A DNA stretch of 64,000 bases from Candidatus Methanoperedens sp. BLZ2 (GTDB lineage: Archaea > Halobacteriota > Methanosarcinia > Methanosarcinales > Methanoperedenaceae). Of this stretch, positions 17,395-26,138 are shown piece after piece. The notes under the pieces were generated by a model. The model was not told the DNA's origin, did not search any database, and saw only the letters and a program-made list of their open reading frames with translations. The position numbers and the translations under genes were made by a program. The stretch covers positions 1-64,000 of the forward strand of contig NZ_NTMG01000062.1 in NCBI RefSeq assembly GCF_002487355.1. The letters run 5' to 3'. The stretch's first letter is position 1. Each line of letters begins with the position of its first letter.

Positions 17395-19299
17395 CTACAC
17401 GAACCTCGGCCTTTCCGTCAGTTTTACAGCAAGCGGATGTCTCTTGAAGGGGAAATCAGATATTTCTTTTGAAATCCGTTCATTAAGTTCACCAACACTC
17501 ATCTTTATATTTGAGGGCTTATTCGGCAAAGATTCACTTCTCACAGTGACAGTAATATTCCCGCTATTTATTTCCTCGTCCCCGACAACGGCTACGTACG
17601 GTATCCACTCCTTTCCAGCATCGCGGATCTTCTTGCCAACGGTCTCCTCACGGTCATCAATGTCAACCCTGCCGTTCAATTCTCCCGCTACTTTTTTTGC
17701 ATACTCCATGTGCTTTCCCGCAACCGGGATCACACGCACCTGCGTGGGTGAAAGCCAGACAGGAAACATCGGGACAATTCCTTTCTCCGAGTTCATGTTA
17801 GCTTTTTCAAGGAGCGCATAGATGCATCTTTCAATAGCTCCGCTGGGTGAGCAATGAAGGATAAAAGGTCTTTTTTCCGCACCTGTTGAATCGATATACT
17901 TTATGCCGTAGCGTTCTGCATTCTCAACATCGATCTGCACGGTTGATAAGGCGCTTGCCTTGTCCATGGCATCTATGTAATTGAATTCGAACTTGAGTAC
18001 GAAATAGAAGAACCTCTGGTCCCAGAGTTCTATCAATACTGGTTTATTGACTGTTTTAACAAGCCCTACAATGAAATCCCTGTTCTCTTCATAAAAATCC
18101 CTGGTAAAGCGAATCGCTACTTCAAAATCCGAAAGATTAATGCCGATCTTTGAGAGAACATTTATGCACATATTGTACTGTTCGTTGAACTGCTCTACCG
18201 CCTCATCCATATCCTTGCACAGCGAGTGCATATCAGGCATGGTGAATGCTCGAAGGCGGCGCAGTCCTACAAGTTCTCCGCTTTGCTCTTTCCTGAAACT
18301 GTAGCGTGTGAGTTCCACCATCCGCAGAGGCAGGTTCCTGTAAGAAATGGTCATGTCGTGGTTCATAAGGAACTGCCCGAAACATGCAGCAAAGCGCAGG
18401 AATAACTGCTTTTTGTCAGCTTCAATGGAATACTGCCGCGCAGGGAAGCGGTCAAGATATTTCTTCAATGTGGGATGGTTCATATCATACATCAAAGGCG
18501 TCTCAACTTCCATTGCACCCATTTTTGCAGTCTCCTCCAGGACATAATTTTCAATAAGGCTCTTCATGAGCCTGCCCTTGGGATAAAAGCGCATATTTCC
18601 GGAGTCAGAGCCAGGTTCGTAATCAGCAAGCTCAAGCCTTCTCATGAGTTCAACATGCGGCGGGATCTTGTCTACTGCCCGGCTCTTGTGAATCTCATAA
18701 TTCACGAACTTTTTAAGATTATCATGACCCTTAAAATCAAATTCCTCCGGTTTTAGCAATTCACCTTCAGGAGTTAGAATATGCCAGTAAGAAGTGGCTT
18801 TTGCTTCTGATTTCAGGGCTTCGGAAACAACCTCTTCTTTCTCTTTTTCCTTTAATACCATAACGCATTTTTCTTCCCCGATCCTTATCGTTCTTGAAAG
18901 TTCAGAAAGAGGATGCCCTTTGCATTTTATTGTGAAGGATTTATACCAGCCAAATGGAGCACGTTTGACTTCAAACTGCGCTTCTTTAAGTAATTCTTCG
19001 ATCTTTTTCAGTGTTTCAATCGCAGTTTTTGGTGATGAAAGACTTGAACTCAGGTGTGCATACGGGTATAACATTACACGATTTGTTTTTACCTGTTCAG
19101 TGACCTTTTTTATTTCAGCAACAGTCTGTGAAGCAGCATATTCAGGTTTATCTTCATCGCTTTTCTCAACAGCTACAAAAACAGCAAGGACTTCTTCCAT
19201 CCTTCCTTTCTTGAGGTCATCATCTATTTTCTCAGCAACAGGCGTGCTTTTTTTGGTTTCATATTCAATAAAATCCGAATGAATAAGTAGTATCTGCAT
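17395..19299 (-). CDS. thrS: Threonyl-tRNA synthetase, archaeal type
   Basis: The 634-residue enzyme charges tRNA-Thr. The N-terminal ~140 residues are the archaeal editing domain, related to D-aminoacyl-tRNA deacylase ([17 protein letters not shown]). The class II core follows: motif 1 near VETPLMYD, motif 2 near [19 protein letters not shown] and motif 3 as [13 protein letters not shown]. Zinc ligands are expected in the [15 protein letters not shown] region. The C-terminal part is the anticodon-binding domain ([11 protein letters not shown]). Length and order match euryarchaeal ThrRS. It is a single-gene unit with a terminator on its 3' side. Confidence 0.97.
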   Translation of the reverse strand: MQILLIHSDFIEYETKKSTPVAEKIDDDLKKGRMEEVLAVFVAVEKSDEDKPEYAASQTVAEIKKVTEQVKTNRVMLYPYAHLSSSLSSPKTAIETLKKIEELLKEAQFEVKRAPFGWYKSFTIKCKGHPLSELSRTIRIGEEKCVMVLKEKEKEEVVSEALKSEAKATSYWHILTPEGELLKPEEFDFKGHDNLKKFVNYEIHKSRAVDKIPPHVELMRRLELADYEPGSDSGNMRFYPKGRLMKSLIENYVLEETAKMGAMEVETPLMYDMNHPTLKKYLDRFPARQYSIEADKKQLFLRFAACFGQFLMNHDMTISYRNLPLRMVELTRYSFRKEQSGELVGLRRLRAFTMPDMHSLCKDMDEAVEQFNEQYNMCINVLSKIGINLSDFEVAIRFTRDFYEENRDFIVGLVKTVNKPVLIELWDQRFFYFVLKFEFNYIDAMDKASALSTVQIDVENAERYGIKYIDSTGAEKRPFILHCSPSGAIERCIYALLEKANMNSEKGIVPMFPVWLSPTQVRVIPVAGKHMEYAKKVAGELNGRVDIDDREETVGKKIRDAGKEWIPYVAVVGDEEINSGNITVTVRSESLPNKPSNIKMSVGELNERISKEISDFPFKRHPLAVKLTERPRFV

Positions 19300-19384
19300 T
19301 TTATCACTTTAACGCATCTACACAGCAATTAAGCTTAAAGTTTTGTCGGTTTTTCGGTTGGGCGACAGTGCTAACCGCGGATAG

Positions 19385-19435
19385 AAACTTTTTTACCGCA
19401 AAGTTCGCAAAGGTTTTGCTGCTATGCTTTGCGTT
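19385..19435. repeat. TTTGCG-type spaced repeat
   Basis: ACCGCAAAGTTCGCAAAGG carries CGCAAA twice at 9-base spacing, and CTTTGCG follows in inverted orientation. Related arrays occur at 23100-23165 and 26092-26120. Confidence 0.5.
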
Positions 19436-19456
19436 CTGTCATGAAGTAACAATCGC

Positions 19457-20566
19457 TTATTCCAATAATTGTATAACCCGCATAAGATCAGTCCTTGATA
19501 CTATTCCTGAAATTTTTTCGCCTTTTTTAACTATTATACGGCCGATGTTATTCAGTGACATTAGTTTTAATGCGTTTACTGCATCATCATCTTCCTGGAG
19601 ACTTATAATATTTTTAGTCATTACCTGTGATACTTTGACGGCTTTTCTTTCTTCCCTGGGGACTTTTTGTATGTCTGTAAATGTGACTATGCCCTTTAAC
19701 TGCCCATCATCCACGACCGGATACCCCATATGTTTGAACCTGAATATATATTCCACAAGCTCTTCAATAGACATTCCTGAAGTTACGGTTTGAACTTCTT
19801 TAGACATAATTTCTTTTATCTTAACGCCCTCAAGTATCAGATTTATCTCTGTGGATTTTTCTTCTTCCGAAGCACCTATATAAATAAAGAATGCGATGAG
19901 TATAAACCAGAAGTTGTAGAATAATCCGAAAATCCCCATAAAGATGGCAAACATCTTTCCTATTCCTGCTGCTTCCCGCGTCGCCTTGATATAAGACATC
20001 CTCTGTGCAAGCCATGCCCTGAGCACCCTGCCGCCATCCATAGGAAATGCCGGAATAAGGTTAAAGATGCCAAGCATGATATTTATGATTGATATCATCC
20101 AGACAAGACGAAGATATGGATCGTTTATTGGATTTAAAAAGAAATAATCTACAAACGATTCACCGGGAGGTTTGAAAAAGAGATCTATAATTATCAATAT
20201 TAAAGCAATCGAAAAACTGACACCAGGGCCTGCAAGAGCCATTTTCAATTCAGTCTTTGGATCTCGTGGGATTTCTTCTAATGATGAAACGCCGCCAAAA
20301 AGAAAAAGTGTTATACTCTGGATGTTGGTTCCGTGTTTTTTGGCTATGTAAGAATGTCCGAGTTCATGCAATAATACGCAGACAAAAAGCGATATTGCCG
20401 CAGCCAGCGAAAGTACATATCGAAACGGTACTTCCTGGTCGCTGAAACCAAACGGTGAAGGGGTTGCTGCAAAACTCCATGCAAAAAATGGCAGGATCAG
20501 AAGAAATGTTATATGCAATTTTATCGGTATACCCATTATTTTCCCTAATTGGAACGAAGTTTTCAT
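19457..20566 (-). CDS. Site-2-type M50 metalloprotease with CBS domains
   Basis: The 369-residue protein is a membrane zinc protease of the S2P/SpoIVFB class. The catalytic HELGH lies in a transmembrane segment near residue 64 (LLHELGHSYIAKKHG). The third zinc ligand is in the NLIPAFPMDGGRVLRAWL block. Five or six helices are visible. Two CBS domains occupy about 245-369 and probably bind adenosyl ligands, as in known archaeal members. GGAGGAA precedes the ATG. Thirty-eight bases upstream is an HtrA-like protease gene on the same strand, suggesting one proteolytic unit. Confidence 0.9.
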   Translation of the reverse strand: MKTSFQLGKIMGIPIKLHITFLLILPFFAWSFAATPSPFGFSDQEVPFRYVLSLAAAISLFVCVLLHELGHSYIAKKHGTNIQSITLFLFGGVSSLEEIPRDPKTELKMALAGPGVSFSIALILIIIDLFFKPPGESFVDYFFLNPINDPYLRLVWMISIINIMLGIFNLIPAFPMDGGRVLRAWLAQRMSYIKATREAAGIGKMFAIFMGIFGLFYNFWFILIAFFIYIGASEEEKSTEINLILEGVKIKEIMSKEVQTVTSGMSIEELVEYIFRFKHMGYPVVDDGQLKGIVTFTDIQKVPREERKAVKVSQVMTKNIISLQEDDDAVNALKLMSLNNIGRIIVKKGEKISGIVSRTDLMRVIQLLE

Positions 20567-20604
20567 AAAATTCCTCCAGGTAATTAAAGCATCTGAATAA
20601 TTTA

Positions 20605-21561
20605 TTATCGAATCCGTGGACTCTGCAAAGATGGCGCCTTTTCAAGCATTGTCTTGAGTTTCACTATCTCCTGGCCTCTGAAGAATTCCATCGTGACAAT
20701 ATCGCCCACTTTATGCTTATTGAGCACTTTGATAAGATCCCTGACGTTATTTATCTCTGTTCCATCCATCCGGATTAAGATATCCGCTACCTCTATACCA
20801 GACCTATCGGCTTCGCTTCCTCTCACTACATCAGTAACAACTACACCTTTTGTAGTGGGCAGGTTATAATAAGCCACCAGTTTGGGATTGACATCTATGG
20901 CATTCATGCTGATCCACGGCCTGATGATCTCGCCATACTCTATCAACTCGCCTGCTATTTCCATGGCAGCCTCTATTGGTATAGCAAATCCGATGCCCTG
21001 GGCAAAAGGTATGATGGCGCTGTTGATCCCTATCACCTCACCGCTGCTGTTAACCAGGGGACCTCCGCTGTTTCCGGGATTAATGGCAGCATCGGTCTGC
21101 ATCAGTCCTTCCATGAATGTCACTTCAGTCTGGATAGACCGGTTCAATGCGCTTATGACACCTGCTGTTACAGTGGGGCCTCCAACAAGGCCAAGCGGGC
21201 TTCCTATGGCAATAGCCATCTGCCCGATTTTAAGATTGTTATCTTTTGCCATTCTGGGAACTGGCAGACCCCTGGCGTTGATCTTTATTACAGCAAGGTC
21301 TTTCATGGTATCAAGACCTCTTATTTGCGCCGGGAATACCCTTCCGTCTTCCAGGGCAACTTTTATCTCCTGTGAACCCAGAACCACATGGGCATTGGTA
21401 AGTATAAGGCCATCCTCATCTAATATAAAACCGGAACCCACTCCCGGAACAGGATGCACCTGAAGATATGCATTTTTCATGAGCCTTACTTCACTGATGT
21501 TCACAACACTCGGTATTACTTTTTCTACAGCACTAATAACCATCTCATCAAAGCTTGTCAT
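20605..21561 (-). CDS. HtrA/DegP-like S1C serine protease with PDZ domain
   Basis: The catalytic triad is visible as LTNAHVV (His), MKDLAVIKI (Asp) and NPGNSGGP (Ser), followed by a C-terminal PDZ domain (about residues 215-310). I chose the Met at 21561 because GGGGTA lies upstream. The upstream ATG at 21588 would add nine residues. Neither start gives a signal peptide or anchor, so the enzyme appears cytoplasmic, unlike bacterial DegP. The S2P-CBS protease follows 38 bases later. Together they may handle damaged or signalling proteins at the membrane. Confidence 0.9.
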   Translation of the reverse strand: MTSFDEMVISAVEKVIPSVVNISEVRLMKNAYLQVHPVPGVGSGFILDEDGLILTNAHVVLGSQEIKVALEDGRVFPAQIRGLDTMKDLAVIKINARGLPVPRMAKDNNLKIGQMAIAIGSPLGLVGGPTVTAGVISALNRSIQTEVTFMEGLMQTDAAINPGNSGGPLVNSSGEVIGINSAIIPFAQGIGFAIPIEAAMEIAGELIEYGEIIRPWISMNAIDVNPKLVAYYNLPTTKGVVVTDVVRGSEADRSGIEVADILIRMDGTEINNVRDLIKVLNKHKVGDIVTMEFFRGQEIVKLKTMLEKAPSLQSPRIR

Positions 21562-21588
21562 ACATATTACCCCATAAATTAAATTCAT

Positions 21589-22024
21589 TCTCTTTCTATT
21601 TGAAGATATTTATTGCGTTGCTGTGCTGGATAAAAGGAAAATGTTTGTTCGTTATTTAACGAACCGTATTTATGATCATCTGGACTTATACTGGCAGTTA
21701 AAATTCAATGCAAAATCGATGTCAATAATATTGTTCCACCGACTATTAATAATGCCAGCATTATGAATTCAACTGCAATTCCGAATGTGTATATTCTTAA
21801 AATATTATTTGACAATATTTTCTCTACCACAATTATCACCTTACCTGCCCTTTATTCCACTATTACTGTAAATAGTGGTTTACTTTACCTATCCATTTCT
21901 TTATCAAGAAGATGTATGATTATTATAGTAATAACCGTGATATATAGTCTGTGGTTATTAGAGAATAGTATTGACATTAAATTATTTATATATTTATAAA
22001 TTAGTTTCACGTTTATTCTATTTT
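21589..22024. other. Intergenic region, no supported gene
   Basis: About 430 AT-rich bases separate the HtrA-like gene from nop5. The left part must hold the HtrA promoter. The one sizeable plus-strand open frame (21763-21999) lacks a ribosome binding site and has low-complexity hydrophobic content, so I do not call it. Confidence 0.4.
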
Positions 22025-22945
22025 TTACCTGGATTTTTTCTTCGGCCTGGTAGAGTTTTTCCTGATAGCCTCAACCTTTAATCTTAATTCCCGCTGTAAA
22101 TCTTCTTTTACCTCGCCTGAATAAAGGTCATACCTGGAAGCAAGCGATATTTTCGCTGCAAGGACTCGTGCGATCTTCCCGCGCTGCCATTTTGGGGCTG
22201 TATTAATGAGGGGATGCCTGAAAATAACACCATGTTTCGGTGATGGGGCTTTACCTTTTAAGTGTTTGAAAAGCGCATTGTTCGCACCTATTACCTGTAT
22301 CGTGCTTGAGGGCATGAAAGCAAGCTTTTCAAGGCCCCCCGCAATACTCAAAAGGCGCGCACCGAGAATGTGTCCTGTGATACATGTAATATTTGGCGCT
22401 ATCAGCGGCATGTTTTTTTTCAGGTATTCTTCGATACGGTCTCGCGTTTCATACGATGCCACAAGACTTGAAGAAAAGCTTTGCATTATTTCCAGGTCAG
22501 AGGCTTTTCCAGGGTCGTCCATCCCAATGCCAATGATCTTTCGGGCAAGTTCTTCACCTTTCAAAATTGTATCCTCAAAATTCATGATATACCATTCCCT
22601 GAGCCTTTCCGAAAGGACATTACCTGTCTCATTGAGGTCATCGATAGCTTCCACAGCAGCGATTATTCTCCTGTCTGGTGTCACGGTTTGCGCGACCTGT
22701 TCTTTTGCAAGCATGATTTCGAGTTCATGGAGCAATTTGTCATATTCATCATTCGAACCTGCAAAACCATATTTTACCGCCAGGTTGCGAAGGTCTGAAC
22801 CTGCGACATTTCCTCTTAATAACAATGGTTCATGGAGGAGTCGTTTGGTGATTGAAGAAAGGTCGTTCGGGAATATTTCGGCATTTATGATTGTATTATT
22901 TTCTACATCTACATTGAAGATCCCGAACCATGTTCGAATTTGCAT
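22025..22945 (-). CDS. nop5: NOP5 C/D box ribonucleoprotein
   Basis: NOP5 is the scaffold of box C/D RNPs. It binds L7Ae-loaded guide RNA through its NOP domain and fibrillarin through its N-terminal domain, to direct 2'-O-methylation. The 306-residue product has the N-terminal domain, a central coiled coil (about 115-185) and the NOP domain signature (TGHILGARLLSIAGGLEKLA, then FKHLKGKAPSPKHGVIF). It ends in a lysine-rich tail. It is shorter than many archaeal NOP5 proteins. The fibrillarin gene, usually adjacent, is 30 kb away at 52766. Confidence 0.93.
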   Translation of the reverse strand: MQIRTWFGIFNVDVENNTIINAEIFPNDLSSITKRLLHEPLLLRGNVAGSDLRNLAVKYGFAGSNDEYDKLLHELEIMLAKEQVAQTVTPDRRIIAAVEAIDDLNETGNVLSERLREWYIMNFEDTILKGEELARKIIGIGMDDPGKASDLEIMQSFSSSLVASYETRDRIEEYLKKNMPLIAPNITCITGHILGARLLSIAGGLEKLAFMPSSTIQVIGANNALFKHLKGKAPSPKHGVIFRHPLINTAPKWQRGKIARVLAAKISLASRYDLYSGEVKEDLQRELRLKVEAIRKNSTRPKKKSR

Positions 22946-23099
22946 GGGCTTGTATTTTACCTGAAAGTACTAAAACTTTCATGATTATGAAATTACGTTT
23001 GGAATAAACACAACATTTACATATATTATATATAATAAATATAGTTATTATGGACAATGAATAAAGGAACCGCAGATGAATGCGGTTATAATTCCTTCT

Positions 23100-23165
23100 T
23101 GCGGCGCAAAAATATATCACAAAAAACGCTCCTGCTTTGCGTTATTTGCGTATTTTGCGATGTCA
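23100..23165. repeat. TTTGCG array, 9-base period
   Basis: CTTTGCGTTATTTGCGTATT is followed by TTGCGATG, giving three TTTGCG units exactly nine bases apart. CTTGCGGCGCAAAA lies just upstream of the array. Confidence 0.5.
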
Positions 23166-23176
23166 AAATTTTGTTT

Positions 23177-23506
23177 CTACGCATTAGTTTTGTACTGATT
23201 ATCAGTTATTTCTAAAGCAGCTCCAAGTGTGTTTAAAGACTGTTTAATTTCAGTTCTAAGCTCACTTAGCATTATATCGTATCTCGTTGAGCATGCTTTT
23301 ATTTTTGGACTTTCATCTTTAATAAATAATCCTTGAATTAAAATTTTAGAGGTGTGGTATATATTCACTATAGTTCTTTCTTTTATATTAGAAATTTCAA
23401 GTCTTATATCGTTTGAATCTTCAGATTTTTTAACATGATAATTTTTGTCCTTGCAGTAGTCTGAGAACACTTTTGCTATTTTTTCAGCATTTGAATCTTT
23501 TATCAT
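23177..23506 (-). CDS. Hypothetical protein with a possible TBP-like domain
   Basis: The 109-residue protein is unfamiliar as a whole. The stretch TIVNIYHTSKILIQGLF resembles the TBP-like strand motif of the RNase HIII N-terminal domain (hydrophobics, Tyr, Lys, then QG). A helical C-terminal part follows. It stands alone between nop5 and the UbiE/MenG gene. A nucleic-acid-binding role is only a guess from that short motif. Base composition is AT-rich. Confidence 0.5.
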   Translation of the reverse strand: MIKDSNAEKIAKVFSDYCKDKNYHVKKSEDSNDIRLEISNIKERTIVNIYHTSKILIQGLFIKDESPKIKACSTRYDIMLSELRTEIKQSLNTLGAALEITDNQYKTNA

Positions 23507-23621
23507 TTAATAACCACCACTTAGTGTTTATTTTAGGAATTATAGCGATTTGTAACAGCTATATATAATACTCCCAATATATATAAAAATATGTGTTTAT
23601 GATTTTAAACGCTGATTGCTT

Positions 23622-24341
23622 TTAGAAGACACATTCCTTACCCACACTATTTTCACCATTGCAATGTCCCACATAAACCGTGACTATCCCGAAAGTCAGG
23701 TCAAAATATTCAACATGCGAAATACCTGCATCTTTCATAAGTTCAACAAACTCATTCCTTTTTGGGAATGCCATTACTGAAGCAGGAAGATAATTGTAAG
23801 GATCATCCCTTTTGGATATAATCGCCCCCACTAATGGTAAGATCTTCTTGAAATAAAAATAATAAAAAGATCTGAAAACCTTGTTCTCAGGTAAAGAGAA
23901 TTCCAGGATAACTATGTTGCCCCCTTTTCTGACCACACGGTTCATCTCGGATAAGGCTTTCTTTATATCTGCGACATTACGTATCCCAAAAGCTACAATT
24001 GCGCCATCAAATGTCCCATCCTTAAAAGAAAGGTTCTCTGCATCGTTCTGGATGCAACTTACATTTTTTATATCCTTTTTCTCCAGCTTGGGCCTGCATA
24101 ATTGCAGCATCTCATAACAAAAATCCGAGGCTATTACCCGGTTGTTTTTTGAAGCTTCTATTGCGACATCCCCCGTACCTGAACAGACATCAATAATATA
24201 TCCTCGTGGAAGTTTTGACACAGCAAAGCGACGCCAGTATTTATCCTTTTCAAGGCTCAAGAGATGATTTAAAAAATCATACCTTTTGGAAATACCTGCG
24301 AACATATTCCGGACATATTCTTTTTTTTGCAATTGAGACAT
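23622..24341 (-). CDS. UbiE/MenG-type quinone C-methyltransferase
   Basis: The 239-residue protein has the UbiE/COQ5 layout: VRNMFAGISKRYDFLNHLLS at the N-terminus, SAM-binding motif I VCSGTGDVAIEA, IQNDAENLSF, and the family mark FGIRNVADIKKALSEMNRV. The usual reaction is the last step of menaquinone synthesis, methylation of demethylmenaquinone. In an archaeon with F420 and methanopterin genes this hints at a menaquinone-based respiratory chain. No other men genes are nearby, and related methyltransferases with other substrates exist. Confidence 0.82.
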   Translation of the reverse strand: MSQLQKKEYVRNMFAGISKRYDFLNHLLSLEKDKYWRRFAVSKLPRGYIIDVCSGTGDVAIEASKNNRVIASDFCYEMLQLCRPKLEKKDIKNVSCIQNDAENLSFKDGTFDGAIVAFGIRNVADIKKALSEMNRVVRKGGNIVILEFSLPENKVFRSFYYFYFKKILPLVGAIISKRDDPYNYLPASVMAFPKRNEFVELMKDAGISHVEYFDLTFGIVTVYVGHCNGENSVGKECVF

Positions 24342-24420
24342 TATTACCTGCTGCTTCTATAGTCCAATCGAAATCAATTTACCAAAACATATAACTTATC
24401 TTAAAAGTAAGTAGGCTCTT

Positions 24421-25053
24421 ATGATACAGACAGATAAAAACCCTGATAAGAAATCTGAAGTAATGCGCAACATCCTCAATATCTCAAAGAGGCTTGCAAA
24501 GGATAATCAGGGAGCTCTTTTCGTAATTTCGGATGGGAAGCAAATTGAAGGAAATTACCGCCTTCATTATCCCCAGATCCAGTTCGCGGGAAATTTACTC
24601 AGTAAGGGCATGGATGCTGTTGTCGAAAAACTTGCTACGCTTGACGGGGCCATGATATTTACCCCTGACGGGGAAATGGTTGCATACGGAGCAAGGATCT
24701 TAAAATCCGAAACACTTCTTGGTTTCGGGACAAAACATGCAGCAGCCAGAGGGATTACGTTGTATGACGAGACGATCACAGCCGTTTTAGTCTCTGAAGA
24801 AACCGGATGGATAAAAATATTCCAGAAAGGGGAGATAGTACTTGAGACAGATGCAATAGATATCGAACCTTCCATACTTGATAAAGTCTCACGTTTCCTC
24901 ACTAACCAGGATACTGCGCTTCTTGCAAGCGCGGGTATTGCAGCAGCGGCTCTTGGCACCGCCGGGCCTGTATTGATAATTGGCGGCGCATATATGATGA
25001 TAAAGACCGCAGGCCAGATGATCTCCTCTGCATTAAAGAAAGAGAAAAAATAA
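24421..25053 (+). CDS. DisA_N/DAC-like diadenylate cyclase, membrane tail
   Basis: The 210-residue protein matches the diadenylate cyclase fold in order: GALFVIS, LDGAMIFTPDGEMVAYGARI, GFGTKHAAARGI and VLVSEETGWIKIF. The catalytic DGA motif is intact. The RHR motif of GTRHRAA is GTKHAAA here, so activity is uncertain. Two hydrophobic segments close the protein (about 165-200), which would tether it to the membrane. Diadenylate cyclases make c-di-AMP, involved in osmotic and potassium control in euryarchaea. dapF begins two bases after the stop, so they are co-transcribed. Confidence 0.75.
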   Translation: MIQTDKNPDKKSEVMRNILNISKRLAKDNQGALFVISDGKQIEGNYRLHYPQIQFAGNLLSKGMDAVVEKLATLDGAMIFTPDGEMVAYGARILKSETLLGFGTKHAAARGITLYDETITAVLVSEETGWIKIFQKGEIVLETDAIDIEPSILDKVSRFLTNQDTALLASAGIAAAALGTAGPVLIIGGAYMMIKTAGQMISSALKKEKK

Positions 25054-25054
25054 T

Positions 25055-25879
25055 ATGTTGCATTTTACAAAACTTCACGGGAATGGAAATGATTTCATCC
25101 TGATCGATGAATATAATGAAAAAATCATCGGGGATAATAAAAAAGCCGGTTTTGCGTTAAAATACTGCGACCGCCGCTTCGGAATAGGAGCAGACGGTGT
25201 GCTTTTTCTCGGAAGATCCGAATCCGATATAGCGGATATCAGGATGCAGATCTTCAATTCTGATGGCACACAAGCCGAGATGTGCGGTAATGGCGTGCGC
25301 TGTCTTGTGAAATATGCACTGGATAAAGGATATATACAGGATAAAGCGAGTGTCCAAACGCTTGCGGGTGTTCTACCCGTAACTTCGCGGCAAGAGGAGA
25401 AAACGTGGATTTCGGTCAATATGGGAAAACCGCAATTCCAGAGGACACAAATACCAGCTAAAGGGTCAGGGGAATTTCTCAATGTGGCTTTGCATGGATA
25501 TGAAGTATCTGCGGTCAACACAGGAGTTCCACATGCAGTGATTTTTGTAGATTCACCTGATAATACCGAATTAATGTGCATAGCGCCGGATATCCGCTAT
25601 GACCCGATCTTTCCGAAAGGAACTAATGTGAATTTCGTGCATGTTGATTCCAGGAATGAAATAACTATTCGCACTTATGAGCGGGGAGTTGAGGGTGAAA
25701 CATTAAGCTGCGGCACTGGTTCAGTAGCCTGTGCAGCAGTAGCACATCGCCTTGGAAAGACCGGAAAATCAGTTAAAGTGAATACGAGAGGCGGGGAATT
25801 GAGAATTACGCTGGATGATACCGCCTATATGGAAGGAACCGCCGAGCGTGTATTTGAAGGAATGTTGGAATTGCATTAA
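25055..25879 (+). CDS. dapF: Diaminopimelate epimerase
   Basis: DapF converts LL- to meso-diaminopimelate in lysine synthesis. The 274-residue protein has both catalytic cysteines, in EMCGNGVRCLVKY and in GETLSCGTGSVACA. The N-terminal FTKLHGNGNDFILID is the usual family start. It follows the DAC-like gene by two bases. The archaeon has no need of DAP for a wall, so lysine supply is the likely role. Confidence 0.96.
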   Translation: MLHFTKLHGNGNDFILIDEYNEKIIGDNKKAGFALKYCDRRFGIGADGVLFLGRSESDIADIRMQIFNSDGTQAEMCGNGVRCLVKYALDKGYIQDKASVQTLAGVLPVTSRQEEKTWISVNMGKPQFQRTQIPAKGSGEFLNVALHGYEVSAVNTGVPHAVIFVDSPDNTELMCIAPDIRYDPIFPKGTNVNFVHVDSRNEITIRTYERGVEGETLSCGTGSVACAAVAHRLGKTGKSVKVNTRGGELRITLDDTAYMEGTAERVFEGMLELH

Positions 25880-25948
25880 AGACAAATAATAGCTACATTA
25901 AAGTATTTTGGGACCTCCTATTGATATTTAAACACCTAAAGTCGGCTA

Positions 25949-25962
25949 TGAACCATGGTTCA
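25949..25962. repeat. 14-base perfect palindrome
   Basis: TGAACCATGGTTCA is perfectly self-complementary and lies 70 bases after the dapF stop. It may be a protein site or part of the repeat cluster that follows. Confidence 0.35.
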
Positions 25963-25983
25963 AAAATGAACATGAAAAAAACA

Positions 25984-26050
25984 GCGAACTAATACGAACT
26001 GTTACGAACTCCGGTAGCGTGAGTTCGTAACAGTTCGTAAGAGTTAGTTG
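25984..26050. repeat. Phased ACGAAC palindrome, copy 1
   Basis: The left arm has GCGAAC, ACGAAC and ACGAAC exactly 10 bases apart. The right arm mirrors it as GTTCGT units. The core arms at 25994-26011 and 26021-26038 match over 18 bases without a mismatch, around a short loop (GGTAGCGT region). A related element lies at 52621-52696. Confidence 0.75.
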
Positions 26051-26091
26051 TTTATTTTTTTTATACCGGTATGCAAAGAACAATTATCCTG

Positions 26092-26120
26092 AACTTTGCG
26101 CTCTTTGCGTCCTCTGCGGT
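26092..26120. repeat. TTTGCG array, 9-base period
   Basis: CTTTGCGCTCTTTGCGTCCT continues as CTGCGGTG, giving two TTTGCG units and a variant at nine-base spacing. It is the third example of this repeat in the window. Confidence 0.5.
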
Positions 26121-26138
26121 GAGCCATTCGGAAATACT

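Noticed and set aside
20882-21463. 193-residue plus-strand open frame
   Set aside because: It is antisense to the HtrA-like protease and has low-complexity content.
21763-21999. 78-residue plus-strand ORF in an AT-rich gap
   Set aside because: There is no ribosome binding site and the composition matches non-coding AT-rich DNA.
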